Source of the DNA: AP-15 sp963703855
GTDB lineage: Bacteria; Pseudomonadota; Alphaproteobacteria; ATCC43930; CGMCC-115725
Direction of reading: 5' to 3'
Assembly (NCBI GenBank): GCA_963703855.1
Contig: CAVPFW010000004.1
Location: 124,001-188,000 of the forward strand
Length of the DNA: 64,000 nt
Positions 19,009-27,518 of the stretch are shown one piece after another. Under the pieces are notes generated by a model. It was not told the origin of the DNA, did not search any database, and saw nothing but the letters and a program-made list of their open reading frames with translations. Positions within the stretch are counted from its first letter, which is position 1; every line of letters begins with the position of its first letter. The position numbers and the translations under genes are program-made.

Positions 19009-20061
19009 TCAGCGGCGGCGGATGATGCGCGATACGTGGCCGGCCGCCGCCGGATAAGCGGGCGAAGGGCTGAGGGCATGCCGGCTGAGACAGGCTTCGG
19101 TGAATTTGATCACGTGCTCGTCGCCGTTGGCGACGGCGCGGTCGACCAAATCGTCTTCCTCCGCATCGCACGGCTCGACGTGGTCGGCCGTCGCGGTGGC
19201 TCCGCCGAAGCAGGCGTAGAGCCCGCACCCCGTCTGCCAGGCGTAGCGGAGTGTTGCACGGGCGGTCGCATCGCTGACCTGCGCGGCGACATGGCCGAGA
19301 GCGGCATGGCTGGTGACGCCGTGGATAAAGGCGATCACGGTCGGGATGCTGTTGGCGTTCGCCAGGTAGACCCGCGCGAAGGTTTCGGTCAGCTCGCCGA
19401 TCAGCGGGGCGATCGGGCCGGTCGTGTCGATCAGCCCGATCACCGGCGCGAAATCCGCAAAGTCACCCAATACGCCGAGACCCGCCACGATGTTCCCGGG
19501 ACGCCGCTGGGCGGCGGGGACAGTGGGGACCGCGTGGATCGCCTGGCGTGGCGTCATCGTGCCGTTTGCGAGCCGGTCACCGATGGGCAGCTTCTGCCAG
19601 GTCGCCGCCCAGCCGGCGAGCGCATCGGCGAGCTCGCGCAGCCGCGGCGGCGTCTCGCCCGAATCGAGGCTGCGGACGGCATGCCCGAGGCGAATGACGC
19701 CATGGGTCGCAGCGGCGCAGAAGCCGGGCGCGAGCCTGGCGGTCCAGTCGTCGAGCACGCCCCGCCACGGCCGTTCCTTCAGCTCCTCGCCAAAGAACGC
19801 GCTCCAATCGGAAAAGCGCTCGCGCCGGCCGAGCGCCGGGCGCCAGTCCTCGCGACCGATATGATCGGCCGCCGGCGGCCGCGGCGACATCCTCTCGCGG
19901 TAGCGCGCGATCCACGGCATCACCGCCTCGGGCCGGCCCATCGCGCACAGCACCTCGGCGACCATCGGCGCATGGTTGCTGTTGCCGTTTTTGAGCTCGA
20001 TCCCGTACGGGGCGATCTGTTCGAGGGCATCGTCCAGCGACGTGTAGAGCGGTGCGCGCAT
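19009..20061 (-). CDS. Questin-oxidase-like protein (DUF4243 family)
   Basis: ATG at 20061 follows GGAGG with good spacing and gives 350 residues. NSNHAPMVAEVLCAMGRPEAV (quoted in two parts: NSNHAPMVAEVL and CAMGRPEAV, about residues 27-48) and the later GVIRLGHAVR and HGVTSHAALG segments are characteristic of the questin oxidase family. In fungi one member cleaves an anthraquinone ring; bacterial members are uncharacterised, so the substrate is unknown. Conserved histidines fit a helical catalytic or cofactor site. It stands alone with its own strong promoter. Confidence 0.8.
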   Translation of the reverse strand: MRAPLYTSLDDALEQIAPYGIELKNGNSNHAPMVAEVLCAMGRPEAVMPWIARYRERMSPRPPAADHIGREDWRPALGRRERFSDWSAFFGEELKERPWRGVLDDWTARLAPGFCAAATHGVIRLGHAVRSLDSGETPPRLRELADALAGWAATWQKLPIGDRLANGTMTPRQAIHAVPTVPAAQRRPGNIVAGLGVLGDFADFAPVIGLIDTTGPIAPLIGELTETFARVYLANANSIPTVIAFIHGVTSHAALGHVAAQVSDATARATLRYAWQTGCGLYACFGGATATADHVEPCDAEEDDLVDRAVANGDEHVIKFTEACLSRHALSPSPAYPAAAGHVSRIIRRR

Positions 20062-20084
20062 TCGTTCCTCCCTGGTCTCTATAT

Positions 20085-20112
20085 ATTATAATGGTTCTAA
20101 TTAACTTGGCAA
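20085..20112 (-). promoter_or_regulatory. Consensus-like promoter of the questin-oxidase-like gene with AT-rich dyad in the spacer
   Basis: On the minus strand a -35 TTGCCA (20107-20112) and a perfect -10 TATAAT (20085-20090) are 16 bases apart. The spacer contains TAAT and ATTA half sites seven bases apart, a layout typical of repressor-controlled promoters. The transcript start would fall about 15-20 bases before the start codon at 20061. Confidence 0.6.
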
Positions 20113-20244
20113 GGCCGATGCCCGCGCTGCCTCTTTGGACAGCAGGCGGGCGCGGACGACCCCAGGATCTGCTGCGGGCTTGAGAAGAAACTCCGGTAAT
20201 CTCGGCGCTCGGCCGCGGGCGCCGGTGGGGGTGGAGAAGCACGA

Positions 20245-21522
20245 ATGTCTGATCGTCAGTGGACCGGCGGCAACCTGCCGACCTTTGTCACCCATCTCGA
20301 ATGCAGCCTGACCGGAGAGCATTACCCGGCGGACAGCCTGCAAACCCTGTCGCGGGTCGGCAGGCCGCTGCTGGTGCGCTACGATCTCGACGGGGTGCGG
20401 GCGGCATTCCCGCGCGAGGCGCTGTCCGCTCGGCCGCAGACCTTGTGGCGCTACCGCGAGCTGTTGCCGGTGCGCCGGGCGGAGAACGTGCTGTCGCTCG
20501 GCGAGGTGGTGACCCCGCTGGTGCCGCTGCCGCGCATCGCAGAACGGCTCGCCCCAGGCGGCGAGATCCTGGTCAAGGACGAGGGCCGGCTGCCGACCGG
20601 CTCGTTCAAGGCGCGCGGGTTGGCGTTGGCGGTGTCGATGGCAAGGGAGCTCGGGGTCGCAACCATGGCGATGCCGACCAACGGCAATGCCGGGGCGGCG
20701 ATGGCGGCCTATTGCGCGCGCGCCGGGATCGGGGCCTACGTCTTCTGCCCCGACGACACCCCGGCGGTGAACGTGCGCGAGATCGCGATGCAGGGCGCTG
20801 AGGTGTTTCTGGTCGACGGCCTGATCGACGATTGCGGGCGGCTCGTCGCCGAGGGGGAGAAGGCGGTCGGCTGGTTCAACTGCTCGACCCTGCGCGAGCC
20901 CTACCGCATCGAGGGCAAGAAGACGATGGGCATCGAGCTCGCCGAGCAGCTCGGCTGGGAACTGCCCGACGTGATCTTTTACCCGACCGGCGGCGGCACC
21001 GGCATCATCGGCATGTGGAAGGCTTTCGACGAACTCGAGCGCATCGGCTGGATCGGCCCGAAGCGGCCGCGCATGGTCGTGGTCCAGGCCGCTGGCTGCG
21101 CGCCGATGGTCAAGGCTTGGCAGGACGGCGTCGAGCACGCGACCCGGTGGGAAAATGCCCACACCTTTGCCGCCGGCATCCGCGTGCCGCAGGGGATCGG
21201 CGATTTTCTGATCCTGCGCGCGGTGCGCGAGAGCGGCGGGTTCGCCATCGCCGTCGACGACGACGCGATCGCGCGCGCCTGGCGGCAGGTGGCGCGCGAG
21301 GAGGGCTTGCTGCTGTGCCCCGAGGGGGCGGCGACCTTTGCCGCCTATGAGCAGGCGCTGGCCGACGGGCGGGTCGGCCCGCATGAGCGGGTCGTCCTGT
21401 TCAACTGCGCCAGCGGGCTCAAATACCCGATGCCCGAGGCCGGGCGGCCGCTGAAGCTCGGCAGCGCGATCGATTGGCAAGAACTGATCACGGCGACTGG
21501 TGCTCCACTTACGCTTTCTTGA
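20245..21522 (+). CDS. thrC: Threonine synthase-like PLP enzyme
   Basis: ATG at 20245 gives 425 residues. The PLP lysine lies in LPTGSFKARGLALAVSMA (about residues 117-134), and the substrate and phosphate loops appear as MPTNGNAGAAMAAYCAR and FYPTGGGTGIIGMW. This is the layout of threonine synthase (EC 4.2.3.1), which makes threonine from O-phosphohomoserine. An N-terminal segment with CSLTGEHYP fits the class with a leading Cys-containing motif. A related beta-family enzyme such as threonine dehydratase or diaminopropionate lyase cannot be fully excluded, since no other threonine-pathway gene is near. Monocistronic by appearance. Confidence 0.82.
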   Translation: MSDRQWTGGNLPTFVTHLECSLTGEHYPADSLQTLSRVGRPLLVRYDLDGVRAAFPREALSARPQTLWRYRELLPVRRAENVLSLGEVVTPLVPLPRIAERLAPGGEILVKDEGRLPTGSFKARGLALAVSMARELGVATMAMPTNGNAGAAMAAYCARAGIGAYVFCPDDTPAVNVREIAMQGAEVFLVDGLIDDCGRLVAEGEKAVGWFNCSTLREPYRIEGKKTMGIELAEQLGWELPDVIFYPTGGGTGIIGMWKAFDELERIGWIGPKRPRMVVVQAAGCAPMVKAWQDGVEHATRWENAHTFAAGIRVPQGIGDFLILRAVRESGGFAIAVDDDAIARAWRQVAREEGLLLCPEGAATFAAYEQALADGRVGPHERVVLFNCASGLKYPMPEAGRPLKLGSAIDWQELITATGAPLTLS

Positions 21523-21636
21523 ACTGCAGCTCTGCAGGTCACCCGCCCGTATACGGTGAGCAGGAGCGGCGACCCCGCTCCCAAGACGGTGTCTATGAGC
21601 CTGACTCGAAACGATTCGGTTGAAATCAGGTGCTTC

Positions 21637-21724
21637 TCGTCATTCCCGCGAACGCGGGAACCAGGGCCGCGAGCGCACAAGCAGATTGCGCTGGACCCCC
21701 GCTTCCGCGGGGGCGACGATAACC
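21637..21724 (+). repeat. Composite intergenic repeat (two hairpins), copy 1
   Basis: The left end holds TTCCCGC/GCGGGAA around GAAC (21643-21660) and the right end CCCCCGC/GCGGGGG around TTCC (21696-21713), followed by CGACGATAACC. The same ends recur inverted near 33.4 kb with a longer middle. This is a REP/BIME-like element. It fills the gap between threonine synthase and the convergent LLM gene; nothing else is seen in 21523-21808. Confidence 0.7.
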
Positions 21725-21808
21725 TATTCAGATCGCTTACTTCATTTTTAGTCGGTGTCTGTGTCACCAGTTGGTTTTCGCCCGCGACGACGAGGCCGAT
21801 CCGAACCC

Positions 21809-22783
21809 CTACGACGCGAAAATCTCGCCGAGCCGTTGGATCGAGCCCAGCACCTGCTCCTGCGGCAGCCCTGGCCATTGGCAGCGCATGATGAAGTGAT
21901 CGACGCCCAGAAGCTCGTGATACCGGGCTATCTCCTCCTTCACCGACCCCTTGTCGCCGATGATGAACCGGTCGCGCGCGAAATCCTCGAAATCAGGCGA
22001 GGTGCGGTCCTGCAGCCCCCAGGCTGCGTAGGCGTTGTACTTGTATTCGAGCGGGCCGCGGCATTCCTCATATGCCGTGGCATGGCGGGCGCCGACATAG
22101 CATTCGACGGTGATCGGGAAGTCCATCGGGGTCCGGCCGTATTCCTTCAGTGCGGCACGATAGGTCCGCATCAACGGCATCACCGTGCCGAGCCCGCCGC
22201 TGTTGACGATCAGCCAGGCGTCGCCGATCCGCGCCGCGCGCCTCACCGACACCTCGGCCTGCCCGGCAATGTAGAGCGGCGGCCCACCCGGGCGAACCGG
22301 CTTCACGCCGATACCGGCGTTGTTGACGGTGTAGAACCGGCCCTTGTGGTTCACCCGCTCCTCGGTCCACAGCCGGCGCATCAGGGCGATGCTTTCGTTG
22401 AACCGCGGCGCCCGCTCCTTGAGGCTGATGCCGAAGGCGTCGAACTCGGGCTGGCGGTAGCCCAAGCCGATGCCGAGGATGTAGTTGCCGCCGGTCAGCA
22501 CGTCGAGGGTGGCGGCTTCCTCGGCCACATGCATCGGGTTGAGCGGCGGCAGGATCAGGATGTTCGGCCCGATCGTCATTCCCTGCGCGTGCGCCGCGAC
22601 GTAGCCCATGACCGGCGTGATCTGCAGCATCTGCATCGGGTGGGTCAGCCAGTGATGCGGGAACCAGAGGGACGCAAATCCGGCGTCACGCGCTGCGCGC
22701 ACCTGCGCGACCAGTTCGGGGACGCGTTCCGCGACGTTGAAGCCTTCCGGGAACTGCGTGTTGACGAACAGACCGACTTTCAT
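21809..22783 (-). CDS. LLM class (luciferase-like) flavin-dependent oxidoreductase
   Basis: ATG at 22783 with GGAGG upstream (spacing a little long) gives 324 residues. It has the TIM-barrel bacterial luciferase pattern: MKVGLFVNTQFPEGF at the N-terminus, GFASLWFPHHWLT, ILPPLNPMHVAEEAATLDVL and LGIGLGYRQPEFDAFGI. The family uses reduced FMN or F420; which one cannot be decided here. No partner reductase is adjacent. It converges on threonine synthase across the repeat element. Confidence 0.88.
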   Translation of the reverse strand: MKVGLFVNTQFPEGFNVAERVPELVAQVRAARDAGFASLWFPHHWLTHPMQMLQITPVMGYVAAHAQGMTIGPNILILPPLNPMHVAEEAATLDVLTGGNYILGIGLGYRQPEFDAFGISLKERAPRFNESIALMRRLWTEERVNHKGRFYTVNNAGIGVKPVRPGGPPLYIAGQAEVSVRRAARIGDAWLIVNSGGLGTVMPLMRTYRAALKEYGRTPMDFPITVECYVGARHATAYEECRGPLEYKYNAYAAWGLQDRTSPDFEDFARDRFIIGDKGSVKEEIARYHELLGVDHFIMRCQWPGLPQEQVLGSIQRLGEIFAS

Positions 22784-23004
22784 GACAGGCTTTTTCCTCC
22801 GCTTGCTGCGCGCAGCTTACTCTGGCTCTGGGCGCACCAGGCCTGAACAAGGTGGGGACCCGCGCGAAGGGCTTGCGGGGAAACAGTCGGACGCAGTGTC
22901 GTTTGGCATTTTATCCCGATCCCAGGCAGCGCGGGTTCTCCGAGTGTCCGGCCTCGCCCCAGGGCAGCATCGCCGGGCCAATCAGGGAGGGAAGCCCGGA
23001 ACCG

Positions 23005-23493
23005 TCAGATGCTGCTGCGATCGCGGGCCATTTCGACCTGCGCGACCTGCGGCGGGATCAACCAGGCATAGAACGTGTCGCGCTGAAAGGTCCTCGAGCC
23101 CGAGACGCCCACCGCCCAGGATTTCAACGAGACGATCTTGACGTAGAGCTGCTGACCGGGGGCGAGGTAGACATTCGTGTCCTGGTTGATGTCCCTGCCC
23201 CAACTCTCGGGGGCGATGCGATAATACCCTGGCGGAACGTCGCGATAGAACGCGCTGCCGTTCGCGACAGCCCCGACATAGCTGCCGTTCATGTCGATCA
23301 GGGCGAGGTTGAGGCTCTCGTAAGGTTCCAAGGGGCGGTAGAACCAGACCCGGGCCTCGCCCGCCGGGAGCGGCGGCGCCGCAGCCGCGACTTGCGCCGA
23401 GCCGCCGGCGTCGGCGCAGCCCGCCACGATCAGCAGCAGGCCGCTCGCCCATGGCAGCCATCTTCGTGGTCGTGGCGCGAGATGTCTCGCCAT
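23005..23493 (-). CDS. Lipoprotein with DUF2846-like domain
   Basis: Start chosen at ATG 23493, seven bases after AAGGAG; another ATG at 23499 is too close to that site. The product has 162 residues. A signal sequence ends in the lipobox VAGC (LLLIVAGCADAGG), so it should be lipid-anchored. The mature part has ARVWFYRPLEPYES, a Gly-rich turn (NGSYVGAVANGSAFYRDVPPG) and TFYAWLIPP, matching the small beta domain of DUF2846/PEGA-like envelope lipoproteins. Function unknown. Confidence 0.78.
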   Translation of the reverse strand: MARHLAPRPRRWLPWASGLLLIVAGCADAGGSAQVAAAAPPLPAGEARVWFYRPLEPYESLNLALIDMNGSYVGAVANGSAFYRDVPPGYYRIAPESWGRDINQDTNVYLAPGQQLYVKIVSLKSWAVGVSGSRTFQRDTFYAWLIPPQVAQVEMARDRSSI

Positions 23494-23531
23494 CGGCATT
23501 CTCCTTGCTTCTTTCGCTCCCGCCGGCGTCC

Positions 23532-23780
23532 TCAGGACCACCGCCCTCGGGCGATGTTCGCGCGAGGCAGCCCGCGCCCTCCCCGAGGGCCATGACCCAC
23601 GCCCGATGTTATCCATAGGGACACGCCGAAACGGCGATTTATTCCGCGACCAGGACGCAGCGGTCGTGGCGGCAGCGGGTCGGGATCGTTTTCGGGCGTG
23701 CTCTTAAGCAGCCGGGCGTGCGCTTCAGCAGCCGGGCCAAAGCGATCTTTTTCATCGTCCGTAAGGGTCGAGCGGGTCAT
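23532..23780 (-). CDS. Doubtful small ORF (82 residues)
   Basis: An ATG at 23780 overlaps the stop of the upstream small gene (ATGA), which favours real translation. The product starts MTRSTLTDDEKDRF and becomes rich in Pro, Arg and Gly, with no recognisable domain. The same DNA also holds a 38-residue frame starting MKKIALARLL. Neither is strongly supported; the end of the frame runs close to the lipoprotein gene. Treat as tentative. Confidence 0.25.
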   Translation of the reverse strand: MTRSTLTDDEKDRFGPAAEAHARLLKSTPENDPDPLPPRPLRPGRGINRRFGVSLWITSGVGHGPRGGRGLPRANIARGRWS

Positions 23781-24019
23781 TCCCTGCCAACCTCCGGGCT
23801 GTCCTCGACCAGGGTTCCGATCAGGCGCAACAGCGCTTGATGCTCGGGATTCCGCGGGCCTCTGTTGAGGAATGCACCGATGTCGATATCGGTCGACTGG
23901 CCGCCCGATGGGGCGTTCGCTTCGTGCCTGACGAAGACGCGTCCGGTGGCCGGATCGCGGCCGAGAAACCACCGATCCCCGTTGGGGCTGCTGTAAAGCT
24001 CCCTCGTTTCGACCGCCAT
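23777..24019 (-). CDS. Small conserved alphaproteobacterial protein, function unknown
   Basis: ATG at 24019 gives 80 residues, beginning MAVETRELYSSPNGDRWFLG and containing GRVFVRHEANAPSGG and PEHQALLRLIGTLV. From memory this is a recurrent short protein in Rhizobiales and Rhodospirillales with no assigned role. No signal peptide or membrane helix; length matches the family. It lies 141 bases downstream of the SAM-fold protein, in the same direction as the ExbB-like operon. Confidence 0.75.
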   Translation of the reverse strand: MAVETRELYSSPNGDRWFLGRDPATGRVFVRHEANAPSGGQSTDIDIGAFLNRGPRNPEHQALLRLIGTLVEDSPEVGRE

Positions 24020-24160
24020 CCATCGCTCCTATCATCGCCGCCCAGCATATGGGGATCGGAGCCGATCGGCGAGAACGGCGGGCGAGCCGCTTGCACCGCG
24101 GCAGAAACCGCACGATGCCGTCCTCGCAGCGCGCCGCTTGCCCGAGGCGGGGGAGGCCCC

Positions 24161-24937
24161 TCAGCCTGCGCGCCCCATTCTCAATCCCGCCGAACCGCCG
24201 AAGATCAGTTGTGTCGCGACATCGGGGATGCGGGCGCGCCAGGCATTGTTGTCGTAGGCGGCGATCGGCAAGCCGAGCGTGCGTGCCCAGGCGCGAAATT
24301 GTCGGCGGGTCACCGGCGGCCTTAACCGGCTCGCAGCAAGAAACGACACGAAATTGGCCTCCATCCCCCAGTAACCCGCCGCTTTGGGCCGCAAATTCCG
24401 GCACATCGCGCGCGTGTCGGCTGCCGCTTCGGCGGCGCCGAGCTTGTCCCAGATGTCCGCGTAGAGATAATCGACCGGCTTGGACGACCGCCACGCGCGG
24501 CCATCGATCTGCTCGATCGCAAACCGGTCGGCAGCAGGCCAGTCGGAACCGCCGATTGCGCCGAACAGATCGATCACTTCGGGGTCGCGCTCGAGCACCG
24601 TGACGTGGCGCACCGCCGGGCGCAGCAGCGCGTTGTAGAGCGCCAGTCCCATGCCGAGCCCGGCGATCACGACATGGCCGCGCATCAGTGCGAGATGCGG
24701 CGCCAGGCTTTCGATCTCGACCGGGCTCAGCGACATCCAGACGCGATCCTCCCGGATCAGCAGATAGTTCTCGGCGCAGATCTGCAGGCCGCGGAAATAG
24801 CCGCGCAGCACCGGCTGGTGTTGGCGTTTGAGCTCCCACGAGCCCGCCCGTCCGGCGCGGTAGGGCGGCACTCGGATCTCCGGCCAGGGCAGGGTCCAGC
24901 GCTCGATGATCCCACCCTCGGAGGCATCGATTGTCAC
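24161..24937 (-). CDS. SAM-dependent methyltransferase / spermidine synthase-like protein
   Basis: GTG at 24937 lies eight bases after the preceding stop and gives 258 residues. The Rossmann motif I is VVIAGLGMGLALYNALL, followed by VTVLERDPEVIDLF (acidic end of strand beta 2) and DYLYADIWDKLG. This is the fold shared by spermidine synthases and class I methyltransferases; the aminopropyl-transfer residues cannot be confirmed. The C-terminus is Gly/Arg-rich. Being packed behind a channel-like operon suggests a modifying or small-molecule role there, but no substrate can be named. Confidence 0.72.
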   Translation of the reverse strand: MTIDASEGGIIERWTLPWPEIRVPPYRAGRAGSWELKRQHQPVLRGYFRGLQICAENYLLIREDRVWMSLSPVEIESLAPHLALMRGHVVIAGLGMGLALYNALLRPAVRHVTVLERDPEVIDLFGAIGGSDWPAADRFAIEQIDGRAWRSSKPVDYLYADIWDKLGAAEAAADTRAMCRNLRPKAAGYWGMEANFVSFLAASRLRPPVTRRQFRAWARTLGLPIAAYDNNAWRARIPDVATQLIFGGSAGLRMGRAG

Positions 24938-24945
24938 GGCTCCGC

Positions 24946-25530
24946 TTATAACGGCGCTTTCGGGGGCAGCGCCGGCGGCGGCATGTCCTCGAACTCGATC
25001 GCCGGCATGTGCTGAATGAATGCGGCGGGATCGCCGGCGCTGCCCGGCTCGTTCCGACGCGGCGGCGCGCCGGCAAGCCGCCGGTCCTCGTCCGGCGGGC
25101 CCTTCGGCACGTCGAGGTCGCGCGCGGTGCCGGCCTGGTCCATGCCTTGCTCGATCCGCTCCTTGGCATGCCCGATGCGGTCGGCGAGCTCGCGGCTGTA
25201 GGGCACGCGGAAGGCGCGCGGCGTCCCGGCGGGCATGTTGTCGCCGTCCAGCGCCTCGAGCCAAAGATAGATCGACCCCGGCAGCCCGTTCAGCTTGTCG
25301 GGCTCGACCACGGTCGCCCAGTGCAGCTGAAAATGCTCGGGCACACGCGCCTCGCTCGGCCAGCCGATGAGCCCGGCGATCGAGGCGTAGGATACCCCGA
25401 AGAACAGGGTCGTCAACGCAATCGCCGCCGATTTTACGCCCCAATGCCAGCGCGAGGCGACGTTGAGGCTCAGCAGCAGCACCGCGATGGCGACATACGA
25501 CAGGACGACCCCGGTCAGCGGCAGGGCCAT
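24946..25530 (-). CDS. Two-helix membrane protein of unknown function (ExbB-like operon)
   Basis: ATG at 25530 gives 194 residues. Two membrane helices (about residues 5-25 and 32-55) are followed by a soluble region with FQLHWATVVEPDKL and SIYLWLEALDGDNMPAG, then a Pro-rich acidic tail ending MPPPALPPKAPL. It is 28 bases downstream of the single-helix protein and eight bases upstream of the SAM-fold gene. No family recognised. Confidence 0.75.
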   Translation of the reverse strand: MALPLTGVVLSYVAIAVLLLSLNVASRWHWGVKSAAIALTTLFFGVSYASIAGLIGWPSEARVPEHFQLHWATVVEPDKLNGLPGSIYLWLEALDGDNMPAGTPRAFRVPYSRELADRIGHAKERIEQGMDQAGTARDLDVPKGPPDEDRRLAGAPPRRNEPGSAGDPAAFIQHMPAIEFEDMPPPALPPKAPL

Positions 25531-25558
25531 GGCTTCCCCACAGCGTCGCCCGGCACCG

Positions 25559-26212
25559 TCACTGGCGGACCGCGGCGCCGACCGCGGACAGGTTCGAGCG
25601 GACCTTGCGGGTTTCCCGGATCAGCGATTTCGGGCGCGTGTTTATGTCGGTGACCTTGCCGTCCCCGCTGATCGTGAAGCGCACCGCGGTCTTCTCGTCG
25701 CCGGTATGGTCGAGGAACAGGCGGTCGTAGAAGACCACCTCGACCTTGGGATTGATTTTCTCGACCGTGACGCTGACCGGGACCGGGTCGGGTGTGGTGG
25801 CGAGAAAGTGGTGGACGTTGACGACGTATTCGCCGGGAATGAGACCGCGCATTTGCACGATTTCCTGACGGATCGGGTTGCGGATGGTTTTGCCGTTGAC
25901 CACGATCGTGTTCTTGTAGTCCCCGCGGTCGTCACGATCGAGGCTCATCAGCCCGGCCTCCATCACATGGTACCAGACGATGTTGCCCTGCGGGTCCTCG
26001 ACATAGGTGTCGATGTCGTCGGGGTGGTTGTCGGGCCAGCTGACGGTCACGAGCATTGCGGCCTTGGTGTCGACCTTGCCTTGCTTCGCATCTGTGTTGA
26101 TTGCGAGATAGGCCAGAAAGAACATGAAGGCGACAACCTGGAGCCCCTTGAACAGCATTACCGTGAACGGTTCGAACGGCTCCTCCCGGTCCCAATTGCT
26201 AAACCCTTCCAT
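25559..26212 (-). CDS. Single-pass membrane protein with periplasmic beta domain (ExbB partner candidate)
   Basis: ATG at 26212 has GGGAGG just upstream and overlaps the end of the ExbB-like gene by 14 bases; an earlier start at 26242 lacks such support. It has 217 residues. One membrane helix (LFKGLQVVAFMFFLAYLAI, about residues 20-38) leads to a periplasmic domain with DDIDTYVEDPQGNIVWY, recalling DUF2135-like beta domains. The position next to an ExbB/MotA homologue is that of ExbD/MotB, but the helix lacks the proton-carrying Asp of those proteins. Role unknown; likely the stator-like partner of the channel. Confidence 0.75.
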   Translation of the reverse strand: MEGFSNWDREEPFEPFTVMLFKGLQVVAFMFFLAYLAINTDAKQGKVDTKAAMLVTVSWPDNHPDDIDTYVEDPQGNIVWYHVMEAGLMSLDRDDRGDYKNTIVVNGKTIRNPIRQEIVQMRGLIPGEYVVNVHHFLATTPDPVPVSVTVEKINPKVEVVFYDRLFLDHTGDEKTAVRFTISGDGKVTDINTRPKSLIRETRKVRSNLSAVGAAVRQ

Positions 26213-26975
26213 GCGCCTCCCGCTCGAGCGTCGAGACGACAAAAACCTCGGTCAGGTCGGTAGTGATATCGAACAAATAGGCCGACGCATTGTCGAGGAT
26301 ATAGTATTGCGCTTTTACCAGGATCGAACCGACAAGACCGGCGAGGGTCGTATACATCGCGACTGCCATGCCGCCGCTCATGACCTTCATCGACAACTTC
26401 ATCGAGGTCGGGTCGAAATTGTCGAGGGTGGCGATCGGGAACAGCATCAGGATGAACCCGACGATAGTGCCGAGCAACCCGAGTTTCAACAGCGCGTCGC
26501 CGGCGAAGGCGCCGAACTGCATCGGCGATCTGAGCTTGTCGGCGAGCCCGCGCAACAGCAGGGTCTGGTCGAGACGCCGCTCCCGCCCCTGCTTCTGCGC
26601 CTTGACCACGAGGTTGCGGATGTAGTCCGTGATCCGCCCTGCCGGCAGCGCGGCGCCGTTGTCGGTGACGACCCTCCGCCCCTCGATCCGATAGGCAGCG
26701 ACCCCGTCCATGACGCGATCGCGCACCCGATGCGCGGTATTGATCTCGCGCGAGATGGTGACGATGCTGACAAGGCAATGGGCCGATATCGCAATATAGA
26801 GGACGCAGATCAACACCGAGATGCCGCTGCGGTCCTGCGTCGTCATCAGCTGGAACAGGCTGTAATGCCAGGCGATCGCGAAGCCGAACAATGTCACGCC
26901 GGTGAAGATCATCCACCGCAATAACGGGAAGTAATCTCGGGCCCCCCGCTCGGCACCGAACCAGCGGAACATCAT
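26199..26975 (-). CDS. MotA/TolQ/ExbB-type proton channel family protein
   Basis: ATG at 26975 gives 258 residues. Two N-terminal hydrophobic segments are followed by a cytoplasmic stretch and then the family core: LLKLGLLGTIVGFILMLFPI and GMAVAMYTTLAGLVGSILV, with the conserved GLLGT and TTLAGL threonines that line the ion path. It begins nine bases after the nuclease gene and overlaps the next gene. It probably uses the proton gradient to drive work across the envelope, but the partner is not a standard ExbD, so this is not simply a TonB system. Confidence 0.87.
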   Translation of the reverse strand: MMFRWFGAERGARDYFPLLRWMIFTGVTLFGFAIAWHYSLFQLMTTQDRSGISVLICVLYIAISAHCLVSIVTISREINTAHRVRDRVMDGVAAYRIEGRRVVTDNGAALPAGRITDYIRNLVVKAQKQGRERRLDQTLLLRGLADKLRSPMQFGAFAGDALLKLGLLGTIVGFILMLFPIATLDNFDPTSMKLSMKVMSGGMAVAMYTTLAGLVGSILVKAQYYILDNASAYLFDITTDLTEVFVVSTLEREAHGRV

Positions 26976-26984
26976 CCGCGCCCG

Positions 26985-27491
26985 TCACCTTTCCTGCGGA
27001 TGGCCCGCGAGCATCTCGCGGTAATCGGCGGGAGCCGTGAACGGCCCGCGCCAGATGCCGATGCCCTTGGCCTTGGCCGCCGCCTCGACGGCGACGTAGT
27101 CGGTCGTTTCCTTGGGCAGCGCCACCGCCATGCCGGCCTCGACCAGCGCCCGGTTGAGGTCGACCCCGCCCGCCTTGCACACCCCGAACACCCGCCCGAA
27201 CCGGTCGACCCGGCGTTGCTCGCAGGTCACATCCTGCGTGCCGACGATATTGAGCAGGGTCTTTGCCGATGCCGTGGAGCAGTCCCATGCCCGGCTTCCG
27301 GCATAGCATGGCTGCCCTTTGACCGGCGCATCGACCCCGAAGAGGATGATGTGCTTGCCGTTCAGGCTCAGCATGGCCGGTCCGATCACCTCCGCCGAGC
27401 CGCGATAGACCAGCGGATCGCCAGCGGCTGCTCGGGGCGCGAAGCCCGCTAACGCAATACCGGCGGCCACAACGATAGCTTTACCCGTCAT
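26985..27491 (-). CDS. Secreted thermonuclease-like (SNase fold) protein
   Basis: ATG at 27491 gives 168 residues with a signal peptide (KAIVVAAGIALAGFAPRAAAG). The OB-fold nuclease pattern is present: IILFGVDAPVKGQPC, RRVDRFGRVFGVCKAGGVDLN and ALVEAGMAVALP. The RxD..R-type catalytic residues seem to be partly kept. It would act in the periplasm or outside. First gene of the five-gene ExbB-like operon, with only 27 bases to the divergent pentapeptide gene. Confidence 0.83.
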   Translation of the reverse strand: MTGKAIVVAAGIALAGFAPRAAAGDPLVYRGSAEVIGPAMLSLNGKHIILFGVDAPVKGQPCYAGSRAWDCSTASAKTLLNIVGTQDVTCEQRRVDRFGRVFGVCKAGGVDLNRALVEAGMAVALPKETTDYVAVEAAAKAKGIGIWRGPFTAPADYREMLAGHPQER

Positions 27492-27518
27492 GGTGACGGA
27501 TGATAGTCAACGGCCGTC

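Noticed and set aside
18750..19079. Minus-strand small frame between the cyclase and the questin-oxidase-like gene
   Set aside because: It overlaps the cyclase C-terminus on the opposite strand and has an Arg/Pro-rich, non-protein-like composition.
23637..23757. 38-residue frame starting MKKIALARLL as the real small gene downstream of the 80-residue protein
   Set aside because: Plausible basic peptide, but it lies in competition with another frame that has the better start overlap; no homology that I can recall supports either.
26199..26975. ExbB/MotA-like gene as part of a Zorya defence system
   Set aside because: The partner lacks the MotB-type Asp helix and peptidoglycan-binding domain, and no ZorC, ZorD or ZorE helicase or nuclease genes lie nearby; the SNase-fold neighbour is a secreted type.
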